Both the position numbers and the translations under genes were made by a program. DNA of 59,778 nt from Apilactobacillus apinorum (GTDB lineage Bacteria; Bacillota; Bacilli; Lactobacillales; Lactobacillaceae): NCBI RefSeq assembly GCF_001281175.1, contig NZ_KQ440395.1, forward strand, positions 467,094 through 526,871, written 5' to 3'. Shown here piece after piece: positions 39,146-48,525 of the stretch. Position 1 is the first letter of the stretch, and every line of letters starts with the position of its first letter. The notes beneath the pieces are model-generated. The model saw nothing but the letters and a program-made list of their open reading frames with translations, was not told the origin of the DNA and did no database searches.

Positions 39146-39991
39146 ATGGGGATAAATTGGAGCAATATATTAACGCTAAGTAATCTATTAGATATCTTAG
39201 TTGTATGGTTCATAATTTATGAAGTAATTATCCTATTGAAGGGCACTAAGGCGGTCCAATTATTCCGTGGGGTTTTAGTAATTGCTATCGTTAAGATTAT
39301 TAGTGTCGTCTTTGGATTTACGACAGTATCTTATTTAACTGACCAAGTTATTAACTGGGGAGTTATTGCAATTATTGTTATTTTTCAACCTGAAATTAGA
39401 CGCGGTCTAGAACACTTGGGTCGTGGATCAATTATTAAACACGCACAAAATCAAAATGTTGAAAATGAAAAGATGATTGTCGAATTAGATAAAGCAATTC
39501 AATACATGTCCAAGCGTAGAATTGGTGCTTTGATGACTATTCAAATGGATACTGGATTGGAAGATTACATCGAAACTGGAATTAAGCTAGATGCTGATGT
39601 TACCGGTGAACTATTGATAAACACATTCATTCCAAATACACCATTGCATGATGGTGCAGTTATCATTAGTAATAATCGTGTAGCGGTTGCTGCAGCATAC
39701 CTACCATTATCACAAAGTAATCTTATCCCTAAGGAATTAGGAACAAGGCATCGTGCTGCAGTTGGTATTTCAGAAGTTACTGATGCATTAACTATCGTTA
39801 TCTCAGAAGAAACTGGTGAAGTTTCTATTACTAAGAACAACGAGTTACTTCGCGGGATGAATACAGACGATTATATTAAATTCTTAAAGGATCAATTAAT
39901 CACAAAACAAGATCCAATGAATAAAACTGTTTTCACAACTATCTACAATTGGGTAGACAAGATTAAGCAAAGTGTAAGGGGGCAAAAATAA
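39146..39991 (+). CDS. cdaA: Diadenylate cyclase CdaA
   Basis: CdaA makes c-di-AMP from two ATP at the membrane. Three helices fill residues 10-80, followed by the DAC domain with DGA at 169-171 and RHR at 201-203, both needed for catalysis. In-frame ATGs at 39113 and 39122 precede the Shine-Dalgarno GGAGGAA, so the ATG at 39146 is chosen (281 residues). The stop overlaps the cdaR start in TAATG. c-di-AMP controls potassium and osmolyte uptake in related bacteria; kup lies 10 kb downstream. Confidence 0.95.
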   Translation: MGINWSNILTLSNLLDILVVWFIIYEVIILLKGTKAVQLFRGVLVIAIVKIISVVFGFTTVSYLTDQVINWGVIAIIVIFQPEIRRGLEHLGRGSIIKHAQNQNVENEKMIVELDKAIQYMSKRRIGALMTIQMDTGLEDYIETGIKLDADVTGELLINTFIPNTPLHDGAVIISNNRVAVAAAYLPLSQSNLIPKELGTRHRAAVGISEVTDALTIVISEETGEVSITKNNELLRGMNTDDYIKFLKDQLITKQDPMNKTVFTTIYNWVDKIKQSVRGQK

Positions 39992-40947
39992 TGAAAAAGT
40001 TAAATAGCCCATGGTCATTGAGACTACTTTCACTATTGTTTGCAATCTTGTTATTTGCATACGTTAATCAAGCTAAATTATTTGGTGCGGGAACTAGTGG
40101 TAATAATGCTGATGAAACTCAGCTTACTTCCAATAAAACAGCTCGTATTTCTGTACCACTTCAATTAAATGTTAATAACACAAAGTATTTTGTAACAGGC
40201 TATCCAGAAAAGGTTAATGTAAAAATTACAGGACCTACTGCATTAGTCACTACTACTGTGAATACACAAAACTTTAAAGTATACGCTGACTTGACTAAAT
40301 TAGGCGTTGGTTACCATAAGGTACGTTTATACGAAGACGGATTGAATAATGAATTAAGATATTACATTAATCCAGCTTATATTTATGTGAATATCCAACC
40401 TCGTAAGACAGTGGAATTCCCTGTTAAAGCACAATATACATCATCAAATATCGCTGATGGATATTATGCCGGTAAACCTGTCTTGGGAACCGACAAGGTA
40501 AAAGTTACAGGAGCTCAAAATGAAATCGCTAAGATTAAAAGCGTTGTGGCTCAGTTGAGTATCCCTCAAGACACAAAGAAAACAATTAGTTCTTCAGCTG
40601 TTTTAGAAGCACTTGATAAAAAAGGTAGAATTGTTAATGTTATAGTGACACCATCAACTACCTCTGTTAATTTGCCAATCAGCAGTGGAAATAATAAGAA
40701 CGTTCCACTTAAGTTTAAAGCAGAAAATGGTGCTTCCAATCAAAGTTACTCATTTTCTTCTAGCGTAGATACAGTCAAAGTTTTTGGAACTAAAAAACAA
40801 TTAAAAGCAATTAAGCATGTGACTGCTTATGTTGATGTCTCTGGAATTACATCTAAAAAGGTAGTCACGGTAGCATTGGATAAAAATTTAAATGAGGTCA
40901 GCGGTTTTGATCCTGATAATATTAAGGTTACCGTCAAACCCGAATAG
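39991..40947 (+). CDS. cdaR: CdaR, YbbR-domain regulator of CdaA
   Basis: CdaR (318 residues) has one N-terminal membrane helix (LRLLSLLFAILLFAYVNQ) followed by extracytoplasmic YbbR repeats of about 80 residues, roughly 45-130, 135-215 and 230-318. It binds and modulates CdaA. It is translationally coupled to cdaA by a 1-base overlap and lies 36 bases before glmM, the conserved cdaA-cdaR-glmM module. Confidence 0.93.
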   Translation: MKKLNSPWSLRLLSLLFAILLFAYVNQAKLFGAGTSGNNADETQLTSNKTARISVPLQLNVNNTKYFVTGYPEKVNVKITGPTALVTTTVNTQNFKVYADLTKLGVGYHKVRLYEDGLNNELRYYINPAYIYVNIQPRKTVEFPVKAQYTSSNIADGYYAGKPVLGTDKVKVTGAQNEIAKIKSVVAQLSIPQDTKKTISSSAVLEALDKKGRIVNVIVTPSTTSVNLPISSGNNKNVPLKFKAENGASNQSYSFSSSVDTVKVFGTKKQLKAIKHVTAYVDVSGITSKKVVTVALDKNLNEVSGFDPDNIKVTVKPE

Positions 40948-40983
40948 ATTGATGAAATCTAAGGATGAAATGGAGATTAAATT

Positions 40984-42333
40984 ATGAAATATTTTGGAAC
41001 CGATGGAGTAAGAGGAATAGCTAATAAAGACTTAAGCCCAGAACTTGCTTTCAAGTGTGGTAGAGCTGGTGGATACATTTTAACCAAGCACAGCCAATCA
41101 GAAGGACAACCTCAAGTACTAGTTGCTAGAGATACAAGAATTTCTGGTCAAATGTTAGAAAACGCTTTAATCGCAGGGTTATTATCTGTTGGAATTGAAG
41201 TTTTACAATTAGGGGTAGTTACTACTCCAGGTGTAGCCTACTTAGTAAGAACTCAAGGCGCATCTGCTGGTGTAATGATTACTGCTTCACATAACCCAGC
41301 TGAATATAATGGAATTAAGTTCTTTGGTTCAGATGGATACAAATTATCAGATGAACTGGAAGAAGAAATCGAAGAAATTTTAGAACAATCAGAAGATGAT
41401 TTACCAAGACCTTCATCAGATGGATTGGGTACTGTTGATGATTATTCTGAAGGTAGTCAAAAATATATTCGTTTCCTAGAACAAACTGTTCCTGATGATT
41501 TATCTGGAATGAAGATTTGTGTTGATTCAGCAAATGGTGCAACTAGTAATCTAGTTTCTAGATTATATGCTGATTTAGGCATCGATTTTGAAACTATGGC
41601 AACAATGCCTAATGGAGTAAATATCAATGATCAAGTTGGATCTACTCATCCAGAACAATTACAAAAGATGGTCGTAGAAAATGAAGCTGAAATTGGTTTA
41701 GCTTTTGACGGAGACGGTGACCGCTGTCTTGCAGTTGATGAAAATGGTGAACTAGTTGATGGTGATAAGATTATGTATATTTGTGGAAAATATATGTCAG
41801 ATCACGGTCGTCTAAAACAAGACACTGTTGTAACAACTGTTATGAGTAACCTAGGCATGTACAAAGCGATGGAAGCTAATGGAATGCACAATGTGCAAAC
41901 TAAGGTTGGAGATCGCTATGTCGTTGAAGAAATGAATAAATCTGGTTATAACCTTGGTGGTGAACAATCAGGTCATATCGTCTTCTTAGACTTTAACACT
42001 ACAGGTGACGGATTATTAACCAGTTTACAATTACTTCATGTTATGAAAGACACTGGTAAGAAACTATCAGAATTAGCTGCTGAAGTAACTAAATACCCAC
42101 AACAACTAATCAACGTTAAAGTTAGTGATAAAGATGCTGCGCAAGAAGATGCAGATGTCTTAAACGTGATTGCTGAAGTTGAAAAAGAAATGAATGGTGA
42201 CGGAAGAGTACTAGTGAGACCTAGTGGAACTGAACCATTACTTAGAGTGATGGCCGAAGCACCAACGCAAGAACTAGTTGATGGCTATACAAAACGTATT
42301 GCAGATGTTGTTGCAGATAAATACGGAATTTAA
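40984..42333 (+). CDS. glmM: Phosphoglucosamine mutase
   Basis: GlmM converts glucosamine-6-phosphate to glucosamine-1-phosphate for UDP-GlcNAc. The phosphoserine is Ser102 in [12 protein letters not shown]; the metal loop DGDGDR and the C-terminal phosphate-binding [12 protein letters not shown] are present. Length (449) is normal. GlmM also binds and inhibits CdaA in related species, consistent with their shared operon. Confidence 0.96.
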   Translation: MKYFGTDGVRGIANKDLSPELAFKCGRAGGYILTKHSQSEGQPQVLVARDTRISGQMLENALIAGLLSVGIEVLQLGVVTTPGVAYLVRTQGASAGVMITASHNPAEYNGIKFFGSDGYKLSDELEEEIEEILEQSEDDLPRPSSDGLGTVDDYSEGSQKYIRFLEQTVPDDLSGMKICVDSANGATSNLVSRLYADLGIDFETMATMPNGVNINDQVGSTHPEQLQKMVVENEAEIGLAFDGDGDRCLAVDENGELVDGDKIMYICGKYMSDHGRLKQDTVVTTVMSNLGMYKAMEANGMHNVQTKVGDRYVVEEMNKSGYNLGGEQSGHIVFLDFNTTGDGLLTSLQLLHVMKDTGKKLSELAAEVTKYPQQLINVKVSDKDAAQEDADVLNVIAEVEKEMNGDGRVLVRPSGTEPLLRVMAEAPTQELVDGYTKRIADVVADKYGI

Positions 42334-42335
42334 GA

Positions 42336-42364
42336 AAAAAAGACCTTTTGGGTCTTTTTTTTGT
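42336..42364 (+). terminator. terminator after glmM
   Basis: AAAAAAAGACC and GGTCTTTTTTT with a short TTTTG-type loop. Confidence 0.85.
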
Positions 42365-42433
42365 GCCTTTATCACGCTTAAATTGTCCATACCAATTCAT
42401 GATATCTTTCGGATTAATATATTGCATAATGCT

Positions 42434-42501
42434 TTGTAATATCGATGTGATGGTATAAAATGGTGGTTGTTAATAAACTATACCAATTTGATATTTATCA
42501 A
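42434..42501 (+). promoter_or_regulatory. glmS promoter and structured leader
   Basis: TTGTAA (42434-42439), 16 bases, TAAAAT (42456-42461) form a plausible promoter. Inverted arms TGGTATA (42451-42457)/TATACCA (42479-42485) and TTGATA (42488-42493)/TATCAA (42496-42501) follow. The rest of the 269-base gap shows nothing recognisable, and no glmS ribozyme core was found. Confidence 0.4.
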
Positions 42502-42602
42502 TTGACAACTGAACATAAAACTTGTAATCTAGAATATGTCGAAAAAAATGATAATAAAATGAAAAATAATATAACTTAATTAAATTCGAAAGGAAAATTA
42601 AT

Positions 42603-44426
42603 ATGTGTGGAATTGTTGGGGTTACAGGGAATCAAAAAGCTGTTGATATTTTAGTTAACGGTTTACAAAAGCTAGAATATCGTGGATATGATTCAGCTGG
42701 ACTTTATGTAAATGATGAAGGAAAGAAAGACTACCTTGTTAAGAGAACAGGGGCTATCAGCAACCTAAGAGATGCTGTTAACGATATGGATATTAGTGGA
42801 AGTGCCGGAATTGCTCATACTAGATGGGCAACTCATGGTGGAGTAACTGTTGAAAATGCGCATCCTCACTTCTCACAAGACAAGCGTTTCTACCTTGTTC
42901 ACAACGGTGTTATCGAAAACTACCGTGAATTAAAGGAAGAATACTTAAGTGATGTAGAATTTACATCACAAACTGATACAGAAGTAGTTGTACAATTAGT
43001 AGATTACTTTGCTGTTAAAGAAAATCTAGATGCAAAGCATGCATTTAAGAAGGCATTATCACTACTTAAGGGTGCCTCATATGCTTTCCAATTAATGGAT
43101 CGTGAAGAACCAGATACTATCTATGTAGCAAAGAACAAGAGTCCTTTATTGATTGGTTTAGGAGAAGACTGTAACGTTGTATGTTCTGATTCTCTAGCAA
43201 TGTTAAACATTACTCATGACTTCTTAGAACTAGATGATGGTGACTTTGTTACAGTTAAACCTGAGTCAGTTTTAATCGAAGACAAGAATGGCGATGTTGT
43301 AAATGACAGAAAACCATTCCATGTAGATATTGATGCCAGCGATACTGACAAGGGAACTTACCCATACTACATGCTAAAAGAAATTGATGAACAACCAAAC
43401 GTAATGAGAAAACTTTCTGCTGAATACCTAAACGAAGATGGAACCCCAGTAGTTCAAGATGAATTATTAGATGCAATGAAACAATCAGATCGTCTATACA
43501 TCATTGCTGCTGGAACTAGTTACCATGCTGGTTTAGTTGGTAAGGAATTATTCGAAAAACTTTCTGAAGTACCTACTGAAGTACATGTTTCTTCTGAATT
43601 TGCTTACAACATGCCATTACTATCAAAGAATCCATTCTTCATTTTCTTAAGTCAAAGTGGAGAAACTGCTGATAGTCGTGAAGTATTAGTTAACTTAAAC
43701 CGTTTGAACTACAAGAGTTTAACAATTACTAACGTTGCTAACTCAACACTATCACGTGAATCTAACTACACATTGTTATTACATGCTGGTCCCGAAATTT
43801 CAGTTGCTTCTACTAAAGCATACACAGCTCAAATTACTGTTGAAGCAATTTTAGCTAAGGCTTTAGGTGAATCCGAAGGAATTGCTAAAGCAAAGGACTT
43901 TAACCTAAAACAACAATTAGGTTTTGTAGCAACCGGTATGCAATCAATTGTTGATGAAAAAGAAACAATTAACGAAATTTCAAAGAAATATTTTGCAGAT
44001 GCTAACCGTGCTTTCTACATTGGTAGAGGTATCGATTACTTCGTATCATTAGAATCATCACTAAAATTAAAAGAAATTTCATACATTTTAGCTGAAGGTT
44101 TTGCTTCTGGAGAATTGAAGCACGGAACTATTGCTTTAATTGAAGAAGACACACCAGTTGTTGGAATTATCACGCAATCTAATACTGCTGGTTTAACTAG
44201 AAGTAATCTTGAAGAAACAATGGCCCGTGGTGCTAAGGCTATCACTATTGCAACTGAATCATTATCAAAAGAAAATGATGATATTGTTGTTCCAGATGTT
44301 GATGAACTATTAACTCCACTACTAAGTGTTATTCCTGCACAATTGCTTGCATACTACACTAGCTTAAACAAGGGACTTGATGTTGATCATCCAAGAAACC
44401 TTGCTAAGAGTGTTACAGTTCAATAA
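42603..44426 (+). CDS. glmS: Glutamine-fructose-6-phosphate aminotransferase (isomerizing)
   Basis: GlmS makes glucosamine-6-phosphate from fructose-6-phosphate and glutamine, the entry to amino sugars. Cys2 (MCGIVG) is the glutaminase nucleophile exposed after Met removal; HTRWATHGG follows. Two SIS domains (about 285-425 and 455-600) contain SQSGETADS and the C-terminal DHPRNLAKSVTV. At 607 residues it is standard. AGGAAAATTA precedes the ATG. It is transcribed apart from glmM. Confidence 0.96.
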   Translation: MCGIVGVTGNQKAVDILVNGLQKLEYRGYDSAGLYVNDEGKKDYLVKRTGAISNLRDAVNDMDISGSAGIAHTRWATHGGVTVENAHPHFSQDKRFYLVHNGVIENYRELKEEYLSDVEFTSQTDTEVVVQLVDYFAVKENLDAKHAFKKALSLLKGASYAFQLMDREEPDTIYVAKNKSPLLIGLGEDCNVVCSDSLAMLNITHDFLELDDGDFVTVKPESVLIEDKNGDVVNDRKPFHVDIDASDTDKGTYPYYMLKEIDEQPNVMRKLSAEYLNEDGTPVVQDELLDAMKQSDRLYIIAAGTSYHAGLVGKELFEKLSEVPTEVHVSSEFAYNMPLLSKNPFFIFLSQSGETADSREVLVNLNRLNYKSLTITNVANSTLSRESNYTLLLHAGPEISVASTKAYTAQITVEAILAKALGESEGIAKAKDFNLKQQLGFVATGMQSIVDEKETINEISKKYFADANRAFYIGRGIDYFVSLESSLKLKEISYILAEGFASGELKHGTIALIEEDTPVVGIITQSNTAGLTRSNLEETMARGAKAITIATESLSKENDDIVVPDVDELLTPLLSVIPAQLLAYYTSLNKGLDVDHPRNLAKSVTVQ

Positions 44427-44459
44427 TAAAAAAGATGCTATTAATAGCATCTTTTTTGT
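44427..44459 (+). terminator. terminator after glmS
   Basis: AAAAAAGATGCTA and TAGCATCTTTTTT with TTAA loop. Confidence 0.92.
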
Positions 44460-44487
44460 TTGGACTTTATTAATTTAACTACTAACA

Positions 44488-44496
44488 TGTTATAAT
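44488..44496 (+). promoter_or_regulatory. extended -10 promoter of the small basic peptide gene
   Basis: TGTTATAAT is a perfect extended -10 element; no good -35 is seen. It is about 22 bases before the ATG of the small gene. Confidence 0.45.
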
Positions 44497-44517
44497 TGCT
44501 AATTGGGAGTGTTTTTT

Positions 44518-44640
44518 ATGAAATATACTAAGAAAACAAAAGATAATTCAAAAAAACAAGCTAAAGCTGATAAAACTTTTGATAAGTTTAAAGAACAGCA
44601 TAATCGTTTAAACGCAAGTAAACGGGGAATTAAACGATAA
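44518..44640 (+). CDS. Small Lys-rich basic protein, 40 residues
   Basis: A short frame (MKYTKKTKDNSKKQ... ending RGIKR) follows GGGAG at 8-base spacing and an extended -10 promoter. About one third of its residues are Lys or Arg, with no hydrophobic segment, so a membrane or secreted bacteriocin is unlikely; nucleic-acid or ribosome binding is possible. I do not recognise the family. It is 27 bases before the glucosaminidase gene, with no terminator between, so the two are probably co-transcribed. Confidence 0.6.
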   Translation: MKYTKKTKDNSKKQAKADKTFDKFKEQHNRLNASKRGIKR

Positions 44641-44667
44641 TAGAGTAAAAATGGAGAGATATTAATT

Positions 44668-46326
44668 ATGAGAAAGAAACTAATGGCCAAGTCAATACTT
44701 TATGCGCTGACAGCGGGATTGGTTCTATCAACTGGACACATGTATAAGGCTTATGCTGATGATGGAAGCTCTGTTGTTCCATTAATTAGTGGAGGAAGCA
44801 ACGTTAACTCACAAGCTGCAAGTACTAATAATAGCAGTAATAGTACTTCTATTGCACAAGCAAGCAGTATCTTAAACAATACTAACGTCTTGGGAAATCA
44901 ATTAACATATGATAATTTCATCTCAACGATTTCACCAATTGCTCAACAAATTGCCAATAGCAATAATCTATACCCATCACTAATGGTCGCTCAAGCAGCA
45001 TTAGAAAGTGGATATGGTCAAAGTACTTTAACACAACAATCAAATAACTTATTTGGAATTAAATCTACTAACGGTCAAGGTTACAATACGACTACAGGGG
45101 AATATGGTTCTAATGGATACTATGTTACTAACTCCACATTTGCTTCTTATCCAACACTAATGGATAGTTTGCAAGGATATGCAACATTTTTAATTCAAAA
45201 CAGTAGATATGCCAATGTATTTAGATCACAAGCTCCTGATGGTATTCAAGCAGCTAAAAATATTCAAGCTGATGGATATGCAACTGACCCATCTTATGCC
45301 ACTAAATTGATTAATGTTATTAACCAATACAATCTGTTGGCATTAGATGGTAATGGAACTGGTACTACAACTAATACAAACACAAACACTAATAATACTG
45401 CTGCTAAAAAGCCAGCGTCGAAAGTGTTAGCAACTGCTAATTACACGGGTGGTAATACAAACGAAACGGTTCAATTATCATCTAACTTTAGTAAGTACAA
45501 ACTATATACTCATGTAAAAGATACAAGAAAGAAAAATACTACAGTTGCGTGGAGTAATAGTGCTTATTCAGGTGCGACAGTCTATGTTGATTGTTTAGCG
45601 GTTCGTACTTATAAAGGTGCAGCAACAACATGGTATCGTATTAGTTTTAGCAAGAATGGGAATAAGTATTGGGTATACTCATCTGCACTTAACTTCCCAT
45701 TAGTTAACTATTCAAACGATAGCAACAAAGTTAAGATTAAGGGTGATTATCGTCAACTCTACAGCAATGTATTCGGAACACCTCAATTATCTAAACGAGT
45801 AGCAAAAACTACTGGAATGAAAGGAATGGAATATTCCATTCAAGAAGTTGCTACTACAACTGTAAATGGTCCAACTACTACTTGGTATCAAATTTCTGTT
45901 GGTCAACTTGGTAACGTTTGGATTAACCAAGCCGATGTAACTTATGTATCAGCTTATCAAAAGAATCCAGTTACTACTAAGAAAGAAACAAGCAAAACAA
46001 CTAACAAGACAACTGTAAAGAAAACTTCAACAAAGACTACTGCTCAAAAAGCGGCTATTAAAAAAACAAATAAACCAGCTCAATACTTTAAGTATTCTGG
46101 ATATGGATACCTAAATCACTATGGTAAGTATGATTTAAATAATCACATTCCAGGTTCATACAAGAATGTTAAAAAGATCAACTGGTCTCAAGTAAAGGTT
46201 CCAAAGGACTTTAAAGTTGAAATTAACTGTAAGGGAATTAGAACTAAATACAACACAACTTGGTACAGAATTGTACTTAACAACAAGAGTTACTGGATTT
46301 CAGGAAAAGCACTACTATTTTATTAA
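44668..46326 (+). CDS. Secreted glucosaminidase (peptidoglycan hydrolase) with C-terminal SH3/GW-like modules
   Basis: A signal peptide (MRKKLMAKSILYALTAGLVL, cleavage near AYA-DDG at 30) is followed by a Ser/Asn-rich linker and a FlgJ-type glucosaminidase domain at about 85-230. The likely catalytic Glu is residue 113 (QAALESGYGQS). After a Thr/Asn linker come three modules with TTWYRI/YWV and TTWYQI/VW signatures (about 260-345, 350-425 and 470-552), separated by a Lys/Thr linker. These look like GW or bacterial SH3 wall-binding repeats. It probably trims peptidoglycan during growth or daughter-cell separation. The teichoic acid exporter gene tagH follows. Confidence 0.85.
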   Translation: MRKKLMAKSILYALTAGLVLSTGHMYKAYADDGSSVVPLISGGSNVNSQAASTNNSSNSTSIAQASSILNNTNVLGNQLTYDNFISTISPIAQQIANSNNLYPSLMVAQAALESGYGQSTLTQQSNNLFGIKSTNGQGYNTTTGEYGSNGYYVTNSTFASYPTLMDSLQGYATFLIQNSRYANVFRSQAPDGIQAAKNIQADGYATDPSYATKLINVINQYNLLALDGNGTGTTTNTNTNTNNTAAKKPASKVLATANYTGGNTNETVQLSSNFSKYKLYTHVKDTRKKNTTVAWSNSAYSGATVYVDCLAVRTYKGAATTWYRISFSKNGNKYWVYSSALNFPLVNYSNDSNKVKIKGDYRQLYSNVFGTPQLSKRVAKTTGMKGMEYSIQEVATTTVNGPTTTWYQISVGQLGNVWINQADVTYVSAYQKNPVTTKKETSKTTNKTTVKKTSTKTTAQKAAIKKTNKPAQYFKYSGYGYLNHYGKYDLNNHIPGSYKNVKKINWSQVKVPKDFKVEINCKGIRTKYNTTWYRIVLNNKSYWISGKALLFY

Positions 46327-46327
46327 T

Positions 46328-46356
46328 TTGATATAATTAGTAGTTAGTTTTATAAT
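46328..46356 (+). promoter_or_regulatory. tagH promoter
   Basis: TTGATA (46328-46333), 17 bases, TATAAT (46351-46356). Confidence 0.6.
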
Positions 46357-46393
46357 GATTAAATCGAAATAAATTAATTAGGAAGTATTAAAA

Positions 46394-47533
46394 ATGTCTG
46401 AAGATTACAAGATTAAGGTACAAAACGTAACCAAAGAATACGATTTGTTTAAGACACAAACCGACAAACTAAAATCATTTTTCTCAATTAAGACTGATGT
46501 TCCTCATTTCTGGTCTTTAATGGGGGTTTCATTTGAAGTTAAATCAGGAGAAGCACTAGGTTTAATTGGTGTTAATGGTTCAGGTAAATCAACTATCTCT
46601 AACATCATTTCAGGAATTATTCCTCAAACTACCGGTTGGGTTGATGTTAAAGGTGATACATCAATCGTTGCGATTAGTGCTGGTTTAAGAAAGAACCTTA
46701 CTGGTCGTGAAAACATCCGTTTGAAGTCATTAATGCAAGGTTTAACTAATGAACAAATTGATGATTTAATGGATGATATCGTATCATTTGCTGATATTGG
46801 TGATTTCGTAGATCAACCAGTTAAGAGTTATTCAAGTGGTATGAAATCTCGTTTAGGATTCTCAATCGCTGTTCACATTAATCCTGATATTTTAATCATT
46901 GATGAAGCATTATCTGTTGGGGATGATACTTTCTATCAAAAGTGTGTGGACAAGATTGCTGACTTTAAAGCACAAGGTAAAACTATTATTTTCGTTTCTC
47001 ATTCATTAAAACAAATTGAATTCCTATGTGACCGTGTTGCATGGATCAATTATGGTAAGTTAAAAATGATTGGTGAAACTCAAGAAGTAACTACTAAGTA
47101 TCGTGAATTTATTGAATGGTTTAAGAAGCTTTCAAAGAAAGACAAAGCTAAGTTTGAAGCTGAACAAAAACAAATTCAAAAAGACTTTGATATTGATGAA
47201 TATCAAAGACAAGTTACTGATGAAGAACGTGCTGAACATCCAGAAGATAAGCATGTTGCAACAACTGTAAAGAAACGTTTTTACGGTTCAGTTATTAGTG
47301 AAAAGATGCCAAAAACAGCGGTGCTATTCACATGGTTAGTAACTATTGCTACACTATTCTTCTCATTAGTGAATGTATCTGGACATCCATTACATCACAT
47401 TATTGATCACCCATCTTCAATCGTAAAACCAACTAAGAAGTTAGTTTTACCTAAGGGTGTTGCTAAGGATAATGCTAAGAAAAAGACAGTTAAAAAGCAT
47501 AAAAAAACTGAAATTAAATCAGTGATTAGATAA
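46394..47533 (+). CDS. tagH: TagH, teichoic acid ABC exporter ATP-binding protein
   Basis: TagH energises export of wall teichoic acid with the permease TagG. The N-terminal 250 residues form an ABC ATPase of the polysaccharide-export type: Walker A GVNGSGKST near 60, signature YSSGMKSRLGFS near 145, Walker B ILIIDEALSVGD. A charged linker and one membrane helix (AVLFTWLVTIATLFFSLVNV) near 310-330 lead to a Lys-rich tail, as in B. subtilis TagH but shorter. TagG is not next to it, which is unusual. It has its own promoter and terminator. Confidence 0.88.
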   Translation: MSEDYKIKVQNVTKEYDLFKTQTDKLKSFFSIKTDVPHFWSLMGVSFEVKSGEALGLIGVNGSGKSTISNIISGIIPQTTGWVDVKGDTSIVAISAGLRKNLTGRENIRLKSLMQGLTNEQIDDLMDDIVSFADIGDFVDQPVKSYSSGMKSRLGFSIAVHINPDILIIDEALSVGDDTFYQKCVDKIADFKAQGKTIIFVSHSLKQIEFLCDRVAWINYGKLKMIGETQEVTTKYREFIEWFKKLSKKDKAKFEAEQKQIQKDFDIDEYQRQVTDEERAEHPEDKHVATTVKKRFYGSVISEKMPKTAVLFTWLVTIATLFFSLVNVSGHPLHHIIDHPSSIVKPTKKLVLPKGVAKDNAKKKTVKKHKKTEIKSVIR

Positions 47534-47560
47534 AAAAATCCGCGTAGTCGGATTTTTTTT
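47531..47560 (+). terminator. terminator after tagH
   Basis: AAAATCCG and CGGATTTT with a CGTAGT loop, then T run. Confidence 0.88.
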
Positions 47561-47580
47561 GCGAAGGGAGATTAAATTAG

Positions 47581-47901
47581 ATGGCAACAGAATATAAGAG
47601 TCATGAAACATTAGATTTAATTGAACAAATAACCCGTTTGGATGGAACCAAGTATATGGAAATCAGTAACATGGTGCAAAACGGGAGAGCGGAATTAGCA
47701 GCTGAAAGAGGATTTATTAAAGAAGTCCGCATTCTTCAGTTAAACATTCCACATTCTGAACATGTGATTAATTATGAAGATTATATCAACCAAACTTATA
47801 CAATGCCTGATGAAAGTATGGATCACTTTGAAGAGTGGGAAAGAACTGAAGACATTGAAAAAGAGTTTCAATTGATTTTGAAAGAAAATCATATCGGATA
47901 A
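47581..47901 (+). CDS. Hypothetical protein, 106 residues
   Basis: I do not recognise the family. The protein is soluble and acidic, with no signal peptide or membrane helix. It starts MATEYKSHETLDLIEQITR and has a C-terminal acidic stretch (EEWERTEDIEKEFQLILKEN). GAAGGGAG precedes the ATG and a strong terminator follows, so it is a real gene. It lies about 20 bases after the tagH terminator and may be reached by read-through. Confidence 0.7.
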   Translation: MATEYKSHETLDLIEQITRLDGTKYMEISNMVQNGRAELAAERGFIKEVRILQLNIPHSEHVINYEDYINQTYTMPDESMDHFEEWERTEDIEKEFQLILKENHIG

Positions 47902-47904
47902 TAA

Positions 47905-47940
47905 AAAAGGACGTCATCGGTAGGTTGATGACGTCCTTTT
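47905..47940 (+). terminator. terminator after the 106-residue gene
   Basis: AAAAGGACGTCATC and GATGACGTCCTTTT form a perfect 14-bp stem. The following 230 bases to the next gene hold no recognisable gene or motif. Confidence 0.92.
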
Positions 47941-48172
47941 ATAATATGTGTCCACATCGTCTGTTGCGAAAAAATAATAGCAAAATAACAAGCAACATTA
48001 GTGGGATGACTTGAATATGTATCTCATATTATAAATGATGAAATAGTCGATGACAATAAAAATCTGGCAAAAAGATTAAAAAAATAAACGCTTTAATATG
48101 TTATTATTATAACGATTTGAAAGTGCTTATAGCTGATTTTATAAATCAAAAAATTAGGGAGATTTTAATATT

Positions 48173-48433
48173 ATGAAACCAATTGTTAAAGAATTATTAT
48201 TAAATATCGGAATTTATATTTTTCCACTTATTTTTATTTTGAGTGGATTAAGTGGTAATTTTGTAATGATGGAGGTGGGGTTCTTTTTAAGTGCATTTAT
48301 TGGCTTTTTGATGACGATTATTTATGTTCTATACATATTTACCCACAAGAAAGAAGAAAGAGCGTTATATCGTCAAATTTTGCTTTTAATTCATGTGTTG
48401 ATTTTCATCGGAAGTATTTTAGTATTAATTTAA
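48173..48433 (+). CDS. Small membrane protein, 86 residues
   Basis: The protein is very hydrophobic with about three transmembrane helices (roughly 8-28, 32-55 and 65-86) and a charged loop HKKEERALYRQ between the second and third. No family is recognised. AGGGAG precedes the ATG by about 9 bases. It lies before an aminotransferase gene with its own promoter. Confidence 0.6.
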   Translation: MKPIVKELLLNIGIYIFPLIFILSGLSGNFVMMEVGFFLSAFIGFLMTIIYVLYIFTHKKEERALYRQILLLIHVLIFIGSILVLI

Positions 48434-48445
48434 CAAAATAGATGA

Positions 48446-48474
48446 TTGTAAAATGGATTGATAAGGTCTATATT
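48446..48474 (+). promoter_or_regulatory. promoter of the aminotransferase gene
   Basis: TTGTAA (48446-48451), 17 bases, TATATT (48469-48474). A leader hairpin with arms TTAACTT/AAGTTAA (48479-48498) follows just downstream. Confidence 0.6.
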
Positions 48475-48525
48475 ATTCTTAACTTATTTAAAAGTTAAAA
48501 ATAATAAAAAAGGAGGGAATTGATT

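Noticed and set aside
42242-42427. 61-codon minus-strand frame between glmM and glmS (starts MQYINPKDIMNWYGQ)
   Set aside because: No ribosome site, runs through the glmM terminator into glmM antisense. It could be a gene remnant but nothing supports expression.
42334-42602. glmS ribozyme/riboswitch before glmS
   Set aside because: The 269-base gap has two inverted repeats and a promoter, but none of the conserved glmS ribozyme core was found.
47945-48013. 22-codon frame after the 106-residue gene
   Set aside because: No ribosome site or promoter and ordinary composition; likely chance.
48086-48099. cre-like AAACGCTTT before the 86-residue gene
   Set aside because: Lacks the TG and CA ends of the consensus; not near a clear promoter.
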